A stretch of 64,000 nt of DNA from the NCBI RefSeq assembly GCF_024714495.1, contig NZ_JAMZMJ010000011.1, forward strand, positions 1-64,000, given 5' to 3'. The stretch comes from Marinoscillum pacificum. Its GTDB lineage: Bacteria; Bacteroidota; Bacteroidia; Cytophagales; Cyclobacteriaceae. Under the pieces are notes generated by a model. That model saw nothing but the letters and a program-made list of their open reading frames with translations, was not told the DNA's origin and did no database searches. Positions 14,150 through 22,719 of this stretch are shown here, in pieces. The number at the start of each line of letters is the position of its first letter. Position 1 is the stretch's first letter. The position numbers and the translations under genes were made by a program.

Positions 14150-15859
14150 TTAATCTCTTTCCGCAATGGAAATGGCTCTTGGGATACCTTCACGAACTGC
14201 ATTATATTGTTCATTGCCACCCTGTGCCTTTCTGTCAATTTCAAAAAAGCTTTTATCATAAAGCTTCTGAGCCCTCTCTTCATAGATCTGATTAAATCCT
14301 TGATTGATATAAAACAGATTAGAAAAGAAGTCGCCATAGCTATCACTATCTTCAGACTTGTATGACACCACATAGTTTGCATCACCAGCTTCCAGATGTT
14401 TGCTTACCATATCAGTAACCAGCTTTGTATTATCTATCCCTAAATTGTCACTGACTTTAACCTTCAAAATCTCAGTCCCAGTCCTCTTTGCGAATTCATC
14501 GTCAATTTTTGGCCAGTCAGCTCCCTCTGGACTATCTGGATGCGGAGGTAACATTATCGCCATGTCTAAGGCCTGACCGTCTCCACCTATGCCTTTGTAT
14601 ATAATTTTGTTTCGATTATTCTTTCTAAACACATCCTGAAGGTCTCTGACCAGTCCCATTTTCTGATTTTTATTAACATAAAGAACCATAATTGTTCTTT
14701 CGTTTATTCCAGGCTCATTAATGGCTCGCTGAGCATCTTCCAGACTGCTAACCTGCCCATTAACTCTGATGACATCATCATCAATGGCAAATGTCATTGA
14801 ATTAGACAAGTCCAGATCAAACCTATACTGACCACTATTTGCCACCTGCGGCAATTCAATTGGTGGCGGTGGAGGTGCCATGAGGGAAGGACTCTCCAAC
14901 AACACTTCTGATTCTTCTAGTTTGGAGTTGCACTGCACAACTACCAAACTAAATACTAACACCGCTGCAAAAACAGCTACAACTTTGGCCTTTCCGGCCA
15001 TTCCAGATTCTTTTAATTTCATCATGGTTATTCGTTTTTTAATAAATGATAAATTGAAATTGTGTACCAACCCGTATGAGTTGTTGCTGATCAATTGTCT
15101 CAATAGCAAGGTTTGATACTCAACTAAGGAATAACCCTGGTTAATCATTTGCTTATCTACTATGTATTCATGCGTTGCTTTTAAAGATTTGATAAGTCGC
15201 CAAACCACTGGATTGAACCAGAGAAATGCGGCTATCAGTTGAACAAAAATTAAATCGATTGAATGATGCTGATTAATGTGTGTTTTTTCATGCGCTAAAA
15301 TCTGCTGAAACGACTCATCCTGAAGTGATTCCTCATGAACAAAAACGGCCTTCCAAAAGGAGAATGGAGGAATTGGATATCTCACTTTGACCACTAAGAC
15401 TCCTCCTATAACCTCATATGGATGGTCATTTTTAAGTTTTCGGATCCAAACAAAAGTCCAAAGAGTTCGACTTACCAGCACGATTACTCCTACCAGGTAA
15501 ATGATCAAAATAGTGCTTAAGCATATCTTTTTAAGATTAACCGAAGTACTTGCTTCTGAAGGGCTGGAACCAATCAACTCAGCCGTACCACCTCTTACAA
15601 AATCCCAATCTTCAAATGCCTGGTAATATGCCAATCGCATATCTCTTAGCTGGACAACTGGTTGATCCACGACAGGATTGGCTGTTGGCCACAAGTCAAT
15701 ACTCAAAAGCGGAATCACTAACGAAAACACTAAAATACCTATCAAAAAGAAGCGATTGAAACTAAAAAAGGTCAGCTTATTAAGCACCAACTGATACATG
15801 CTATACAACACAATCAGCGAAGCACTGGCCTCCAATAGATATAGGATTACTTTACTCAT
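14150..15859 (-). CDS. BlaR1/MecR1-type M56 membrane metallopeptidase
   Basis: The 569-residue protein has membrane helices at about residues 5-25, 35-55, 115-135 and 290-310. The HEKTH zinc motif (near residue 190) is followed by the HHSIDL and NPVVWRLI features of family M56. In the BlaR1/MecR1 model such proteins sense a signal outside and, through proteolysis, release a BlaI-type repressor. The C-terminal ~250 residues form an exported domain unlike a penicillin-binding domain, containing an ExbD/secretin-like stretch (RVNGQVSSLEDAQRAINEPG, YVNKNQKMGLVRDLQDVFRK). So the signal is probably not a beta-lactam. The start overlaps the end of the repressor gene by eight bases, as in an operon. 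Confidence 0.9.
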   Translation of the reverse strand: MSKVILYLLEASASLIVLYSMYQLVLNKLTFFSFNRFFLIGILVFSLVIPLLSIDLWPTANPVVDQPVVQLRDMRLAYYQAFEDWDFVRGGTAELIGSSPSEASTSVNLKKICLSTILIIYLVGVIVLVSRTLWTFVWIRKLKNDHPYEVIGGVLVVKVRYPIPPFSFWKAVFVHEESLQDESFQQILAHEKTHINQHHSIDLIFVQLIAAFLWFNPVVWRLIKSLKATHEYIVDKQMINQGYSLVEYQTLLLRQLISNNSYGLVHNFNLSFIKKRITMMKLKESGMAGKAKVVAVFAAVLVFSLVVVQCNSKLEESEVLLESPSLMAPPPPPIELPQVANSGQYRFDLDLSNSMTFAIDDDVIRVNGQVSSLEDAQRAINEPGINERTIMVLYVNKNQKMGLVRDLQDVFRKNNRNKIIYKGIGGDGQALDMAIMLPPHPDSPEGADWPKIDDEFAKRTGTEILKVKVSDNLGIDNTKLVTDMVSKHLEAGDANYVVSYKSEDSDSYGDFFSNLFYINQGFNQIYEERAQKLYDKSFFEIDRKAQGGNEQYNAVREGIPRAISIAERD

Positions 15860-16226
15860 CTTTTTGAGATTTTAGTTCCTCAAGCATTCTGATAGCTTCT
15901 TCTAGTTCCTTCTTATCCAGTTTCTTACTTTCTGAGAAGAAACTCACCACCTGCTTCAGTGAATTGTCATAATAATCCTTCACTAGCCGTGAAAGCTGCC
16001 CGCTACTATACTCCTCCTTTTCAATCAACGGATGGTATTGATGAGATTTACCGTAAGCCGTATAACCTACAATCTCCTTCTGCACCAACACCCGTACAAT
16101 CGTTGAAATGGAATTGTATGGAGGTTTAGGGTCGGGATATTGATCTTGTATATCCTTGATAAACCCTTTTTCAATATCCCAGAGAATCATCATGATCTTC
16201 TCTTCTGCCTTAGTGAGTGTAATCAT
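15852..16226 (-). CDS. BlaI/MecI/CopY-family transcriptional repressor
   Basis: This 124-residue protein has the winged-helix N-terminus of the family (LTKAEEKIMMILWDIEKGFIKDI, PPYNSISTIVRVLVQKEIVGY) and a C-terminal helical dimerisation part rich in Lys and Glu. It should bind operators as a dimer and repress its own operon until the M56 partner downstream inactivates it. The C-terminal codons overlap the start of that gene. Three regularly spaced palindromes lie 39 bases upstream of its start codon and are the obvious binding sites. Confidence 0.93.
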   Translation of the reverse strand: MITLTKAEEKIMMILWDIEKGFIKDIQDQYPDPKPPYNSISTIVRVLVQKEIVGYTAYGKSHQYHPLIEKEEYSSGQLSRLVKDYYDNSLKQVVSFFSESKKLDKKELEEAIRMLEELKSQKDE

Positions 16227-16251
16227 TGCTTTCGAGTTTATATTAATCAGC

Positions 16252-16320
16252 TATACAATAGTATAACTTAATTTTAAGTTTATCAACTTATTATTAAGTT
16301 TTATAATTTAATTTTAAGTT
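16252..16320 (-). promoter_or_regulatory. Triple operator upstream of the BlaI-type gene
   Basis: Three 16-bp palindromes start exactly 20 bp apart: AACTTAATTTTAAGTT (16265-16280), AACTTATTATTAAGTT (16285-16300) and AATTTAATTTTAAGTT (16305-16320). The first has perfect 7-bp arms, the second perfect 6-bp arms and the third one mismatch. TATACAATAGTATA at 16252-16265 is a further inverted repeat. Near-helical spacing puts the dimers on one DNA face. The sites differ from the TACA/TGTA core of classical bla operators. Confidence 0.8.
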
Positions 16321-16477
16321 CAAACCATTAATAAAATGCCTCCGAAACAGACACTAAAACCTGACTATCAACTATATAGCCATTACAACCCTTTCTTCAG
16401 AAACATCAAATCAACTCACTCATTTGTAACACAGATCTTCCATTGTCGTATGGTAAAAGGATCAAAAACTTAACTAA

Positions 16478-16885
16478 ATGACTCTTTCACGCATCGCTGA
16501 ATTTATCCTAATTGTAATTTTCTCCTTACTCATCATCTTTCATGTATTGATCCTGACATCTGTCATTCCATACGATATAGTGTGGGGAAGTCGTTTATCC
16601 AGTCATGAGGACATGATCACATTTGAAGCTATATCATTGAGCTTAAATGGGGCATTTCTGTGGATCATTTTAATGCATGCACAATTCATCAAACCCGTTC
16701 TTTCATCGAAAGTGAGCAGAGTTTTACTCTGGGTGATGATGGGACTATTTATTCTCAACACACTTGGCAACCTTGTGTCAGAGAATGACTTTGAAAAGGT
16801 GGCATTTACACCTGTTACCATTCTGCTTTCCATTTGCTTATTTCTTTTAGCAAAGACTAAAAAGCATTCTACCGCGACCAATTAA
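16478..16885 (+). CDS. Small four-helix membrane protein of unknown function
   Basis: This 135-residue protein is made of four hydrophobic helices, at about residues 8-30, 50-68, 80-98 and 108-127, with a short Lys/His tail. It carries no motif I recognise. It is divergent from the BlaI-type gene, so its promoter may share the operator region between 16227 and 16477, and it could belong to that regulon. The next gene starts about 100 bases downstream. It is probably an integral inner-membrane protein. Confidence 0.7.
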   Translation: MTLSRIAEFILIVIFSLLIIFHVLILTSVIPYDIVWGSRLSSHEDMITFEAISLSLNGAFLWIILMHAQFIKPVLSSKVSRVLLWVMMGLFILNTLGNLVSENDFEKVAFTPVTILLSICLFLLAKTKKHSTATN

Positions 16886-16987
16886 AGTACTTATCCATAT
16901 TAGAAACATCTGACATTTCTAAAAAGCAAACATGTTTTTTATCCACTAATCAAACTTAGTGAACAGTTCATGGTTATCTATCCTGAT

Positions 16988-18094
16988 ATGAAAACCATGA
17001 ACCTGTCCTTCAAGAATACTTTTTTCGCATTGGGAACTCTCATTGCGTTTGTGTTCATATTATCCATAGCTAGTAAGCTTCTCATTCCATTGGCTTACGC
17101 TTTACTCATTGCCATAACCTTGTATCCTATTGTCAGGTTTTTGACCAGAAAAGGATTTCCTCTTGTATGGGCGATCATTACCTCGATGCTAAGTGTGGTG
17201 ATTATTGTTGCTGCATTGATTTTCTTCTTTTCTTCTCAAATCATTGACATTGCCAGCAATTATGGAGCGTTTACGGAGAAACTTCATGACCTGTATGTCA
17301 ACCTGATGGAATTTGTCAATAAGAAAGTCCAATTCATTCCAGACTTAAAGTCAGAAGAGATCAAGGAAAAGCTACTAGAAACGCTCAACAAAAAAGGAAT
17401 GCCGATGGTATCTAACACCATTAGCTTCACGAGTTCACTTTTGAGTTTCACTTTTCTGACCATCATCTACAGTTTTTTGATTTTGTTATATCATAAAGCG
17501 TTCACCAAAGGACTTACGAAAACAGTACCACAAGACAGCAGATCTCAGTTTAGAAGCACTCTTCAGCAGGCTCAAAAAGTTGGTCAAAAATACTTAACAG
17601 GCATGGGCTTACTTATGCTGATTTTAGGCACACTAAATACAATCGGTTTATTGATTGTAGGAATTGATTACGCCTTCTTTTTCGGTTTCCTTGCCGCCAT
17701 TTTAGCGATCATCCCATACATTGGCACCTTCCTTGGTGGACTACTACCTACGCTGTATGCGTTCATGACGTATGATAGTTATTGGTATCCTCTTGGAGTG
17801 ATTATCGTATTCTGGTTCGTACAAACTTTAGAAGGTAATTTCCTTAGTCCTAAAATTGTAGGTGGAAATCTGAATCTCAACGCAATGACTGCCTTGATTT
17901 CCTTAATTGCTGGAGGCATGCTCTGGGGTATTTCGGGAATGATCCTATTTCTTCCCTTCATGGCCATTTTCAAAGTCTTTTGTGAAAACTACGAAGAGCT
18001 CAAACCAATTGCGGAGCTCATGGCAGACCAATCAAACGACAAAACATCCACTTTCAAATTCATCGATAAGCTTAAAGGCAAAATCAGTAAATAA
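16988..18094 (+). CDS. AI-2E-family (PerM/YdiK-type) membrane transporter
   Basis: The 368-residue protein shows the family's pattern of about eight helices and a soluble insert (VNKKVQFIPDLKSEEIKEKLLETLNKK). Family marks include the central GIDYAFFFGFLAAILAIIPYIGTFLGGLLPTL, EGNFLSPKIVGGNLNLNAMTALISLIAGGMLWGISGMILFLP and a C-terminal KVFCENYEEL. Members export small molecules or ions and have been linked to autoinducer-2 and Na+/H+ exchange. The ATG at 16988 is preferred; an upstream ATG at 16970 adds six residues. It stands alone, with no partner visible. Confidence 0.9.
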   Translation: MKTMNLSFKNTFFALGTLIAFVFILSIASKLLIPLAYALLIAITLYPIVRFLTRKGFPLVWAIITSMLSVVIIVAALIFFFSSQIIDIASNYGAFTEKLHDLYVNLMEFVNKKVQFIPDLKSEEIKEKLLETLNKKGMPMVSNTISFTSSLLSFTFLTIIYSFLILLYHKAFTKGLTKTVPQDSRSQFRSTLQQAQKVGQKYLTGMGLLMLILGTLNTIGLLIVGIDYAFFFGFLAAILAIIPYIGTFLGGLLPTLYAFMTYDSYWYPLGVIIVFWFVQTLEGNFLSPKIVGGNLNLNAMTALISLIAGGMLWGISGMILFLPFMAIFKVFCENYEELKPIAELMADQSNDKTSTFKFIDKLKGKISK

Positions 18095-18195
18095 TCGTTG
18101 ATGTTCGCAATAACCCCATCGATGATTCTACATCACCCCCTATGGGAATATCAAGATTTGATTTAATTTGTCATATAATTCAATGTGGAACAATT

Positions 18196-18417
18196 ATGTC
18201 CTTTCAAGCATACTTAGATAACATCCAGGCAAAAACAGGCAAGACTCCTTCGGATTTTAAGGAGATGGCAGAAAGTAAAGGTTTTACTCATAATGGGAAA
18301 ATTGCAGATGGAGTAAAAGCTGCTCAAATCACCGATTGGCTAAAAACAGAATTCGAATTTGGTCATGGTCATGCTATGGCTATTTATGCTTTGCTTAAGG
18401 GGAAGAAAACAGATTAA
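18196..18417 (+). CDS. DUF4287-domain small protein
   Basis: The frame is open from 18142, but the conserved protein begins at the ATG at 18196 (MSFQAYLDNIQAKTGKTP). Its 73 residues match the DUF4287 pattern: the opening segment, a Lys-rich middle (KIADGVKAAQITDWLK) and the closing GHGHAMAIYALLKG. The family is widespread as a stand-alone domain or fused to DUF5655, and its function is not known. It sits convergent with the OxyR-like gene, 19 bases from its stop. Confidence 0.88.
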   Translation: MSFQAYLDNIQAKTGKTPSDFKEMAESKGFTHNGKIADGVKAAQITDWLKTEFEFGHGHAMAIYALLKGKKTD

Positions 18418-18436
18418 TATAAGGTACTAATCTTGT

Positions 18437-19405
18437 TCAAATCTGCTTTGAAGATTTTGCCCAATAGGGCGAATCATTCCATCGGATTTTACGGTAATCT
18501 TTCAGATTCTTTAATTCTGATGGCAAGGATTCCCAAATAGCTTTGCTTAGTTTTTCTAAAAGTAATTTTCTCGAAAACGTATCTGAAGTCACCAAACTAA
18601 TCTCTCGTACTGGTTGTGATCCTTCAAACGGCTTACTCAACACTTGATCTGAAGGACTTTGTCCGTATTGTGCAAGCCATGGAATGATGGCAAATCCATG
18701 ACTCGATTTCACCATATTTTTCAAGGTCTCAATGGAATTAATGTCGAACAAGAAATTTGAAGAGGATTTGGTCTTGAGCTCGCAAATGTTCAGCAACTGA
18801 GAATTGTAGCAATATTCATCTTCTAAGATCAAAAGCTTATTGACATCTTCTGGATCCAAAGTATAAAAGGGTCGTTGAGATTGCACATGCAGGGCAGGCA
18901 AATAAGCTACAAAAGGCTCATCAAATACTGGATATTCTTTCAACCTGGAGTTTCCGGTCGGTGTAGCCATCAGTGCCACATCAATCTCTCCTATCTCCAA
19001 TTTATTCATCAGCTCTACAGTAGTAGCTTCCCTAATAATCAACTTCACTTTCGGAAGTGCCTGCCTCATAGCCTTTAAGCTAATTGGAATTAGATAAGGA
19101 GCAAGAGTAGAAACTACCCCCATGGTCAGGGTACCAGTGAGCATACTCTTCTGTGTCACCACAAAATCTTTGATGCTATCTACGTCATGCAATACACGCT
19201 TAGCCAATTCTACAATTTCCTTCCCCAAAGGTGTGGGTTTCAATGGCACTTTGGATCGATCAAAAATCATCAATCCTATTTCTTCTTCCAGCTTCTTCAA
19301 TTGGATAGTCAATCCAGGCTGTGAGACAGAACATCTTTCAGCAGCATTGGCAAAATGTCGCTCCTGATCCAAAATAACGATATATCGAAGTTGCTGAAGA
19401 GTCAT
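18437..19405 (-). CDS. oxyR: OxyR-like LysR-family regulator
   Basis: The 322-residue protein has a LysR helix-turn-helix at the N-terminus (TLQQLRYIVILDQERHFANAAERCSVSQPGLTIQLKKLEE) and a periplasmic-binding-like effector domain. Within the latter, DEYCYNSQLLNIC carries two Cys separated by eight residues, the same C-x8-C spacing as Cys199 and Cys208 of Escherichia coli OxyR, which form the peroxide-sensing disulfide. This makes a peroxide sensor likely. It is divergent from an esterase gene, and a perfect 21-bp palindrome lies in the shared promoter. A catalase gene is not in the window. Confidence 0.88.
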   Translation of the reverse strand: MTLQQLRYIVILDQERHFANAAERCSVSQPGLTIQLKKLEEEIGLMIFDRSKVPLKPTPLGKEIVELAKRVLHDVDSIKDFVVTQKSMLTGTLTMGVVSTLAPYLIPISLKAMRQALPKVKLIIREATTVELMNKLEIGEIDVALMATPTGNSRLKEYPVFDEPFVAYLPALHVQSQRPFYTLDPEDVNKLLILEDEYCYNSQLLNICELKTKSSSNFLFDINSIETLKNMVKSSHGFAIIPWLAQYGQSPSDQVLSKPFEGSQPVREISLVTSDTFSRKLLLEKLSKAIWESLPSELKNLKDYRKIRWNDSPYWAKSSKQI

Positions 19406-19430
19406 ATTCTAGTTGATATCATGATTAACT

Positions 19431-19451
19431 ATTATAAATAATATTTATAAT
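19431..19451. promoter_or_regulatory. Perfect 21-bp palindrome in the oxyR/esterase divergent promoter
   Basis: ATTATAAATA and TATTTATAAT are exact inverted repeats around a single A. It lies 26 bases from the regulator start and 79 from the esterase start. It includes T-N11-A spacing as LysR-type regulators use. It is the best candidate for the OxyR-like protein's binding site. Confidence 0.65.
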
Positions 19452-19530
19452 CATATAATTTCATTAATCAAATATATCAATTTTCAAAAGACCCTCGTCG
19501 TAAAATTGCTCATAAATAATTGAAGAAAAC

Positions 19531-20559
19531 ATGAAATCATTCATCACACTTTTAATCATTAGTATCATGAGCAACTTAGTAACAGCACAAGTCAAAAATT
19601 ATCTGACCGATCAACATTTGGACAAAGGAACAAGAGAATTTCTCAAAGCTTTAAACACTTCTGGAGGTCCAGCACTAGAAACCCTTTCAAAAGAGGATGC
19701 CCGTCAGGTTCTAATCGGAGCACAAAATGCAGTTGAGGTAGATCTTTCTGGAATAGAAGAATCAGAAAAAACCATTCAAGCAGATGGACATTCCATCAAG
19801 TTAAATATCGTTCGCCCAGCTGGTGTCAAAGGAACTTTACCAGTATTCATATTCATTCACGGTGGAGGCTGGATCTTAGGAGATTTTCCTACTCACAAAA
19901 GGCTAGTCAGAGATCTGGTAGTGAGATCCGGAGCAGTGGCCGTATTTGTAAACTACACACCTTCACCTGAAGCACATTACCCAACAGCGATTAACGAAAT
20001 TTATGCTACCACCAAATGGGTTTCTGAAAATGGTCAGAAGATCAATGTAGATGGATCAAGATTAGCTGTAGTTGGTAACAGCGTTGGTGGCAATATGGCA
20101 ACTGTAACGGCTTTGAAAGCTAAGGAGAAAAATGGTCCGATGATTAAAGCACAAATACTATTATGGCCTGTTACAGATGCTTCTTTCACGCAAGAATCAT
20201 ATAAAAATTACGGTGAAGATAGATTCCTAACTACTTCCATAATGAGCTGGATGTGGGATCAGTACACCACCAATCCTGAGGAGAAAAATACCATTTACGC
20301 ATCTCCTTTAAACGCTAGCACTGAACAACTCAGAGGTCTTCCTCCTACCTTAATTCAAGTTGCTGAAAATGACATCCTTAGAGATGAAGCCGAAGCCTAT
20401 GGACGAAAACTGGATGAGGCAGGAGTACAGGTAACCACCGTACGATACAATGGCATGATTCACGATTTTGGCTTGTTGAACTTCCTGGCAGAGCTTCCAA
20501 CCACCAAATCCATGCTCGACCATGCTGGAGCTGAATTGAAGAAATACCTTTTCCAATAA
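19531..20559 (+). CDS. Secreted alpha/beta hydrolase (hormone-sensitive-lipase family esterase)
   Basis: A signal peptide is visible (FITLLIISIMSNLVTAQ). The 342-residue enzyme has the HGGGW oxyanion motif, the nucleophile elbow VVGNSVGGNMA (a variant of GDSAGG with Asn and Val), an acidic residue in the AENDILRDEA segment and a His in MIHDFGLLN. These are the marks of the HSL/alpha-beta hydrolase-3 family, whose members cleave carboxyl esters of short chains. It is exported, so its substrate lies in the periplasm or outside. It is divergent from the OxyR-like gene and may be regulated by it. A hairpin terminator follows. Confidence 0.92.
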   Translation: MKSFITLLIISIMSNLVTAQVKNYLTDQHLDKGTREFLKALNTSGGPALETLSKEDARQVLIGAQNAVEVDLSGIEESEKTIQADGHSIKLNIVRPAGVKGTLPVFIFIHGGGWILGDFPTHKRLVRDLVVRSGAVAVFVNYTPSPEAHYPTAINEIYATTKWVSENGQKINVDGSRLAVVGNSVGGNMATVTALKAKEKNGPMIKAQILLWPVTDASFTQESYKNYGEDRFLTTSIMSWMWDQYTTNPEEKNTIYASPLNASTEQLRGLPPTLIQVAENDILRDEAEAYGRKLDEAGVQVTTVRYNGMIHDFGLLNFLAELPTTKSMLDHAGAELKKYLFQ

Positions 20560-20590
20560 TTATCCATAATTCAATACACTTCATCAAACT

Positions 20591-20617
20591 GCCACTTTTA
20601 GTGGCTGTTTGTTTTTT
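20591..20617 (+). terminator. Rho-independent terminator after the esterase gene
   Basis: GCCAC-TTTTA-GTGGC forms a stem-loop followed by TGTTTGTTTTTT. It lies 32 bases after the esterase stop. Confidence 0.75.
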
Positions 20618-20642
20618 CGTGGCTTACTTAACTAATGACTCA

Positions 20643-20674
20643 TTTGGTTACAATATGGGTCGTTTTGGTCACAA
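20643..20674 (+). promoter_or_regulatory. 21-bp-spaced direct repeat upstream of the epimerase-like gene
   Basis: TTTGGTTACAA (20643-20653) and TTTGGTCACAA (20664-20674) are direct repeats 21 bp apart, ending 50 bases before the start of the next gene. A repeat of related sequence and identical spacing is upstream of the second oxidoreductase gene. Direct repeats of this spacing are typical of AraC-family sites. Confidence 0.65.
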
Positions 20675-20723
20675 GTAGCTTGATGGTCTTTGAGAATTTT
20701 GTCCTAACAAAAACGAAGACATT

Positions 20724-21620
20724 ATGAAAGTATTTGTAACAGGTGCCACTGGTTTCATTGGATCAGCGGTAGTACAGGAGTTGCTAAAACATGGACATCA
20801 GGTTTTGGGACTCGCTCGCAATGAGGAAGCAGCAGAGAAGTTGAAGGCAGCAGGAGCTGAAGTACATCGAGGTGACTTAAATGATACAGAAAGTTTGAAA
20901 GCAGGATCTAACGCTTCTGATGGAACAATCCACCTTGGTTTTATTCATGATTTTACCCGCTTTGCTGAAGTCTGTGCGATTGACAAGGCAGCCATAGAAT
21001 CAATGGGGGAGCAATTAATTGGAACAGACAAACCTTTCCTGGTGACCTCAGGTACTGCAGTGGCTTCCAGAGATGGAATATTGACAGAAAAAGATCGAGT
21101 TCAAAGCTCGCCTAATCCGAGAACAGCCACCGAACTGGCTGTCGACACACTGGCCTCCAAAGGAGTAAAGGTCGCCGCAGTACGCCTCCCTCCTTCTGTA
21201 CATGGTGTTGGTGATGCACATGGCTTTATTCCTATATTGGTGAATATGGCTAGAGAAAAAGGTGTATCTGCAATGATCAACGAAGGTCTCAATAAATGGC
21301 CAGCGGTCAATCGTATGGATGCTGCCATTGTCTTTAGATTAGCTCTTGAGAAACTTACTGAACCCGGCACACGTTTTCATGCAGTAGATGATCAGGGAGT
21401 GCCGTTTAGACTCATCGCAGATAAAATCGCCAAAGGATTGGATGTTGAAGTAAAATCAGTAACTACAGAAGAAGCAGAAGCTGACTTTACGTGGTTTACT
21501 CATTTCGCAATGTTTAACAACCTCACCTCCAGTGAAGCTACCCAGAAGACACTTGGATGGAAACCGTCACATCCTTCCCTTTTAGAAGATCTGGATAACG
21601 GCTTTTATTTTCAAAAGTAG
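20724..21620 (+). CDS. NAD(P)-dependent epimerase/reductase-like SDR protein
   Basis: The 298-residue protein starts with the Rossmann motif VTGATGFIGSAVVQELL and has the extended-SDR layout: HRGDLNDTESL, LVTSGTAVASRDG in the active-site strand, and VRLPPSVHG in the substrate half. The Tyr-x3-Lys pair is absent where expected, as in some atypical SDRs related to NmrA/nucleoside-sugar epimerase proteins. It probably binds NADP and acts on a small aldehyde or ketone. It is followed by an AraC-family gene and carries the 21-bp direct repeat upstream, so it is likely a target of that regulator. Confidence 0.88.
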   Translation: MKVFVTGATGFIGSAVVQELLKHGHQVLGLARNEEAAEKLKAAGAEVHRGDLNDTESLKAGSNASDGTIHLGFIHDFTRFAEVCAIDKAAIESMGEQLIGTDKPFLVTSGTAVASRDGILTEKDRVQSSPNPRTATELAVDTLASKGVKVAAVRLPPSVHGVGDAHGFIPILVNMAREKGVSAMINEGLNKWPAVNRMDAAIVFRLALEKLTEPGTRFHAVDDQGVPFRLIADKIAKGLDVEVKSVTTEEAEADFTWFTHFAMFNNLTSSEATQKTLGWKPSHPSLLEDLDNGFYFQK

Positions 21621-21650
21621 ATACATTACGGTATAGACGGAATTATATTC

Positions 21651-21675
21651 AAATGCAGCCTCTAAGTCTGCATTT
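21651..21675 (+). terminator. Hairpin after the epimerase-like gene
   Basis: AAATGCAG and CTGCATTT form a perfect 8-bp stem around a 9-base loop. No strong T tract follows. It may attenuate read-through into the AraC gene 18 bases later. Confidence 0.5.
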
Positions 21676-21692
21676 GATTACCTTATAAGAAT

Positions 21693-22610
21693 ATGGCATC
21701 ACCTCAACGAATAAAAACCATTGCTGAATTTCATGCCTTAAGGGGACTTAATTCTCCAAAACATCCGCTAATTAGCGTGATAGAACTAGGAAAACAATTC
21801 CATCGATTGGCTCCAGGTACACACAGCATGATTTTCGATTTCTATATGATTTCGATTAAGCGCGGGATGAATCATAAGTATCAATACGGCCAGCAAGAGT
21901 ATCAATATGATTTCAATAATGGAGTAATGTTTTTCACTGCTCCGGGACAAATATTAACCATTCAAATTGATCAAAACAATGAAGGTCCAGAAGGTTGGCT
22001 TCTATTAGTTCACCCAGATTTTCTATGGAACACAATTTTGGCAACAGCAATAAAGCAATATGATTTTTTCCATTATTCCGCCAATGAGGCACTGTTTCTT
22101 TCTGAAGATGAAGAATCCAGAATTCAACAACTCATGAACAATGTGCGAGAGGAATATTTAACATCCATTGATTCATTCAGCCAGTCGATCATTATTTCAC
22201 AATTAGAAACAATTCTGAATTACTCAAATCGATTCTATGGACGTCAGTTCATTACCCGTGAAAAAGTAAATCGAGAATTACTGGTTCGAATTGAAAATCT
22301 TCTTGAATCGTATGTCCAGAGTAAAAATCTAGCTTCAAATGGTTTACCTGCTGTGCAACAGTTATCGGCGGATTTGGGCATATCTCCAAGTTATCTACGA
22401 AGGTTACTTAAGACACTTACAGGTCAAAGTCCACAACAACTTATACATGAAAAGCTTATTGAAAAGGCAAAAGAAGAATTGACCACCACAGAGCTCTCAG
22501 TTAGTGAAATCGCTTACAAATTGGGCTTTGAGCAACCGCAATCTTTTAGTCGTTTGTTCAAGATTAAAACCAATATTTCTCCGCTTGAATTCAGGAAATC
22601 GTTTAACTAA
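21693..22610 (+). CDS. AraC-family transcriptional regulator (paralogue A)
   Basis: The 305-residue protein has a cupin-like N-terminal sensor half and a C-terminal AraC domain with two helix-turn-helix motifs (LPAVQQLSADLGISPSYLRRLLKTLTG, then LSVSEIAYKLGFEQPQSFSRLFKIKTNISPLEFRKSFN). It is closely related along its full length to the regulator at 23622: both share IAxxHxxxGL, PxHPLIS, YGQQ, FITR and QLIHxKLIEKAKE. It follows the epimerase-like gene and precedes the SDR gene. It is expected to activate one or both. Confidence 0.93.
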   Translation: MASPQRIKTIAEFHALRGLNSPKHPLISVIELGKQFHRLAPGTHSMIFDFYMISIKRGMNHKYQYGQQEYQYDFNNGVMFFTAPGQILTIQIDQNNEGPEGWLLLVHPDFLWNTILATAIKQYDFFHYSANEALFLSEDEESRIQQLMNNVREEYLTSIDSFSQSIIISQLETILNYSNRFYGRQFITREKVNRELLVRIENLLESYVQSKNLASNGLPAVQQLSADLGISPSYLRRLLKTLTGQSPQQLIHEKLIEKAKEELTTTELSVSEIAYKLGFEQPQSFSRLFKIKTNISPLEFRKSFN

Positions 22611-22638
22611 TCAAGGCTTACTATCAATTCCTTAATCT

Positions 22639-22665
22639 GACTACAAAGTCCCGCAATTCGGCTAC
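22639..22665 (+). promoter_or_regulatory. 21-bp-spaced direct repeat upstream of the SDR gene
   Basis: GACTAC (22639-22644) and GGCTAC (22660-22665) are spaced 21 bp and end 54 bases before the start codon. The last four bases (YYAC-type core GGYYAC) and position match the repeat before the epimerase-like gene at 20643. Confidence 0.55.
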
Positions 22666-22719
22666 TTTTCTCATGAGACTGACTTCCAACTTTGCTTCAT
22701 CAACAAAAATGAAACAAGT

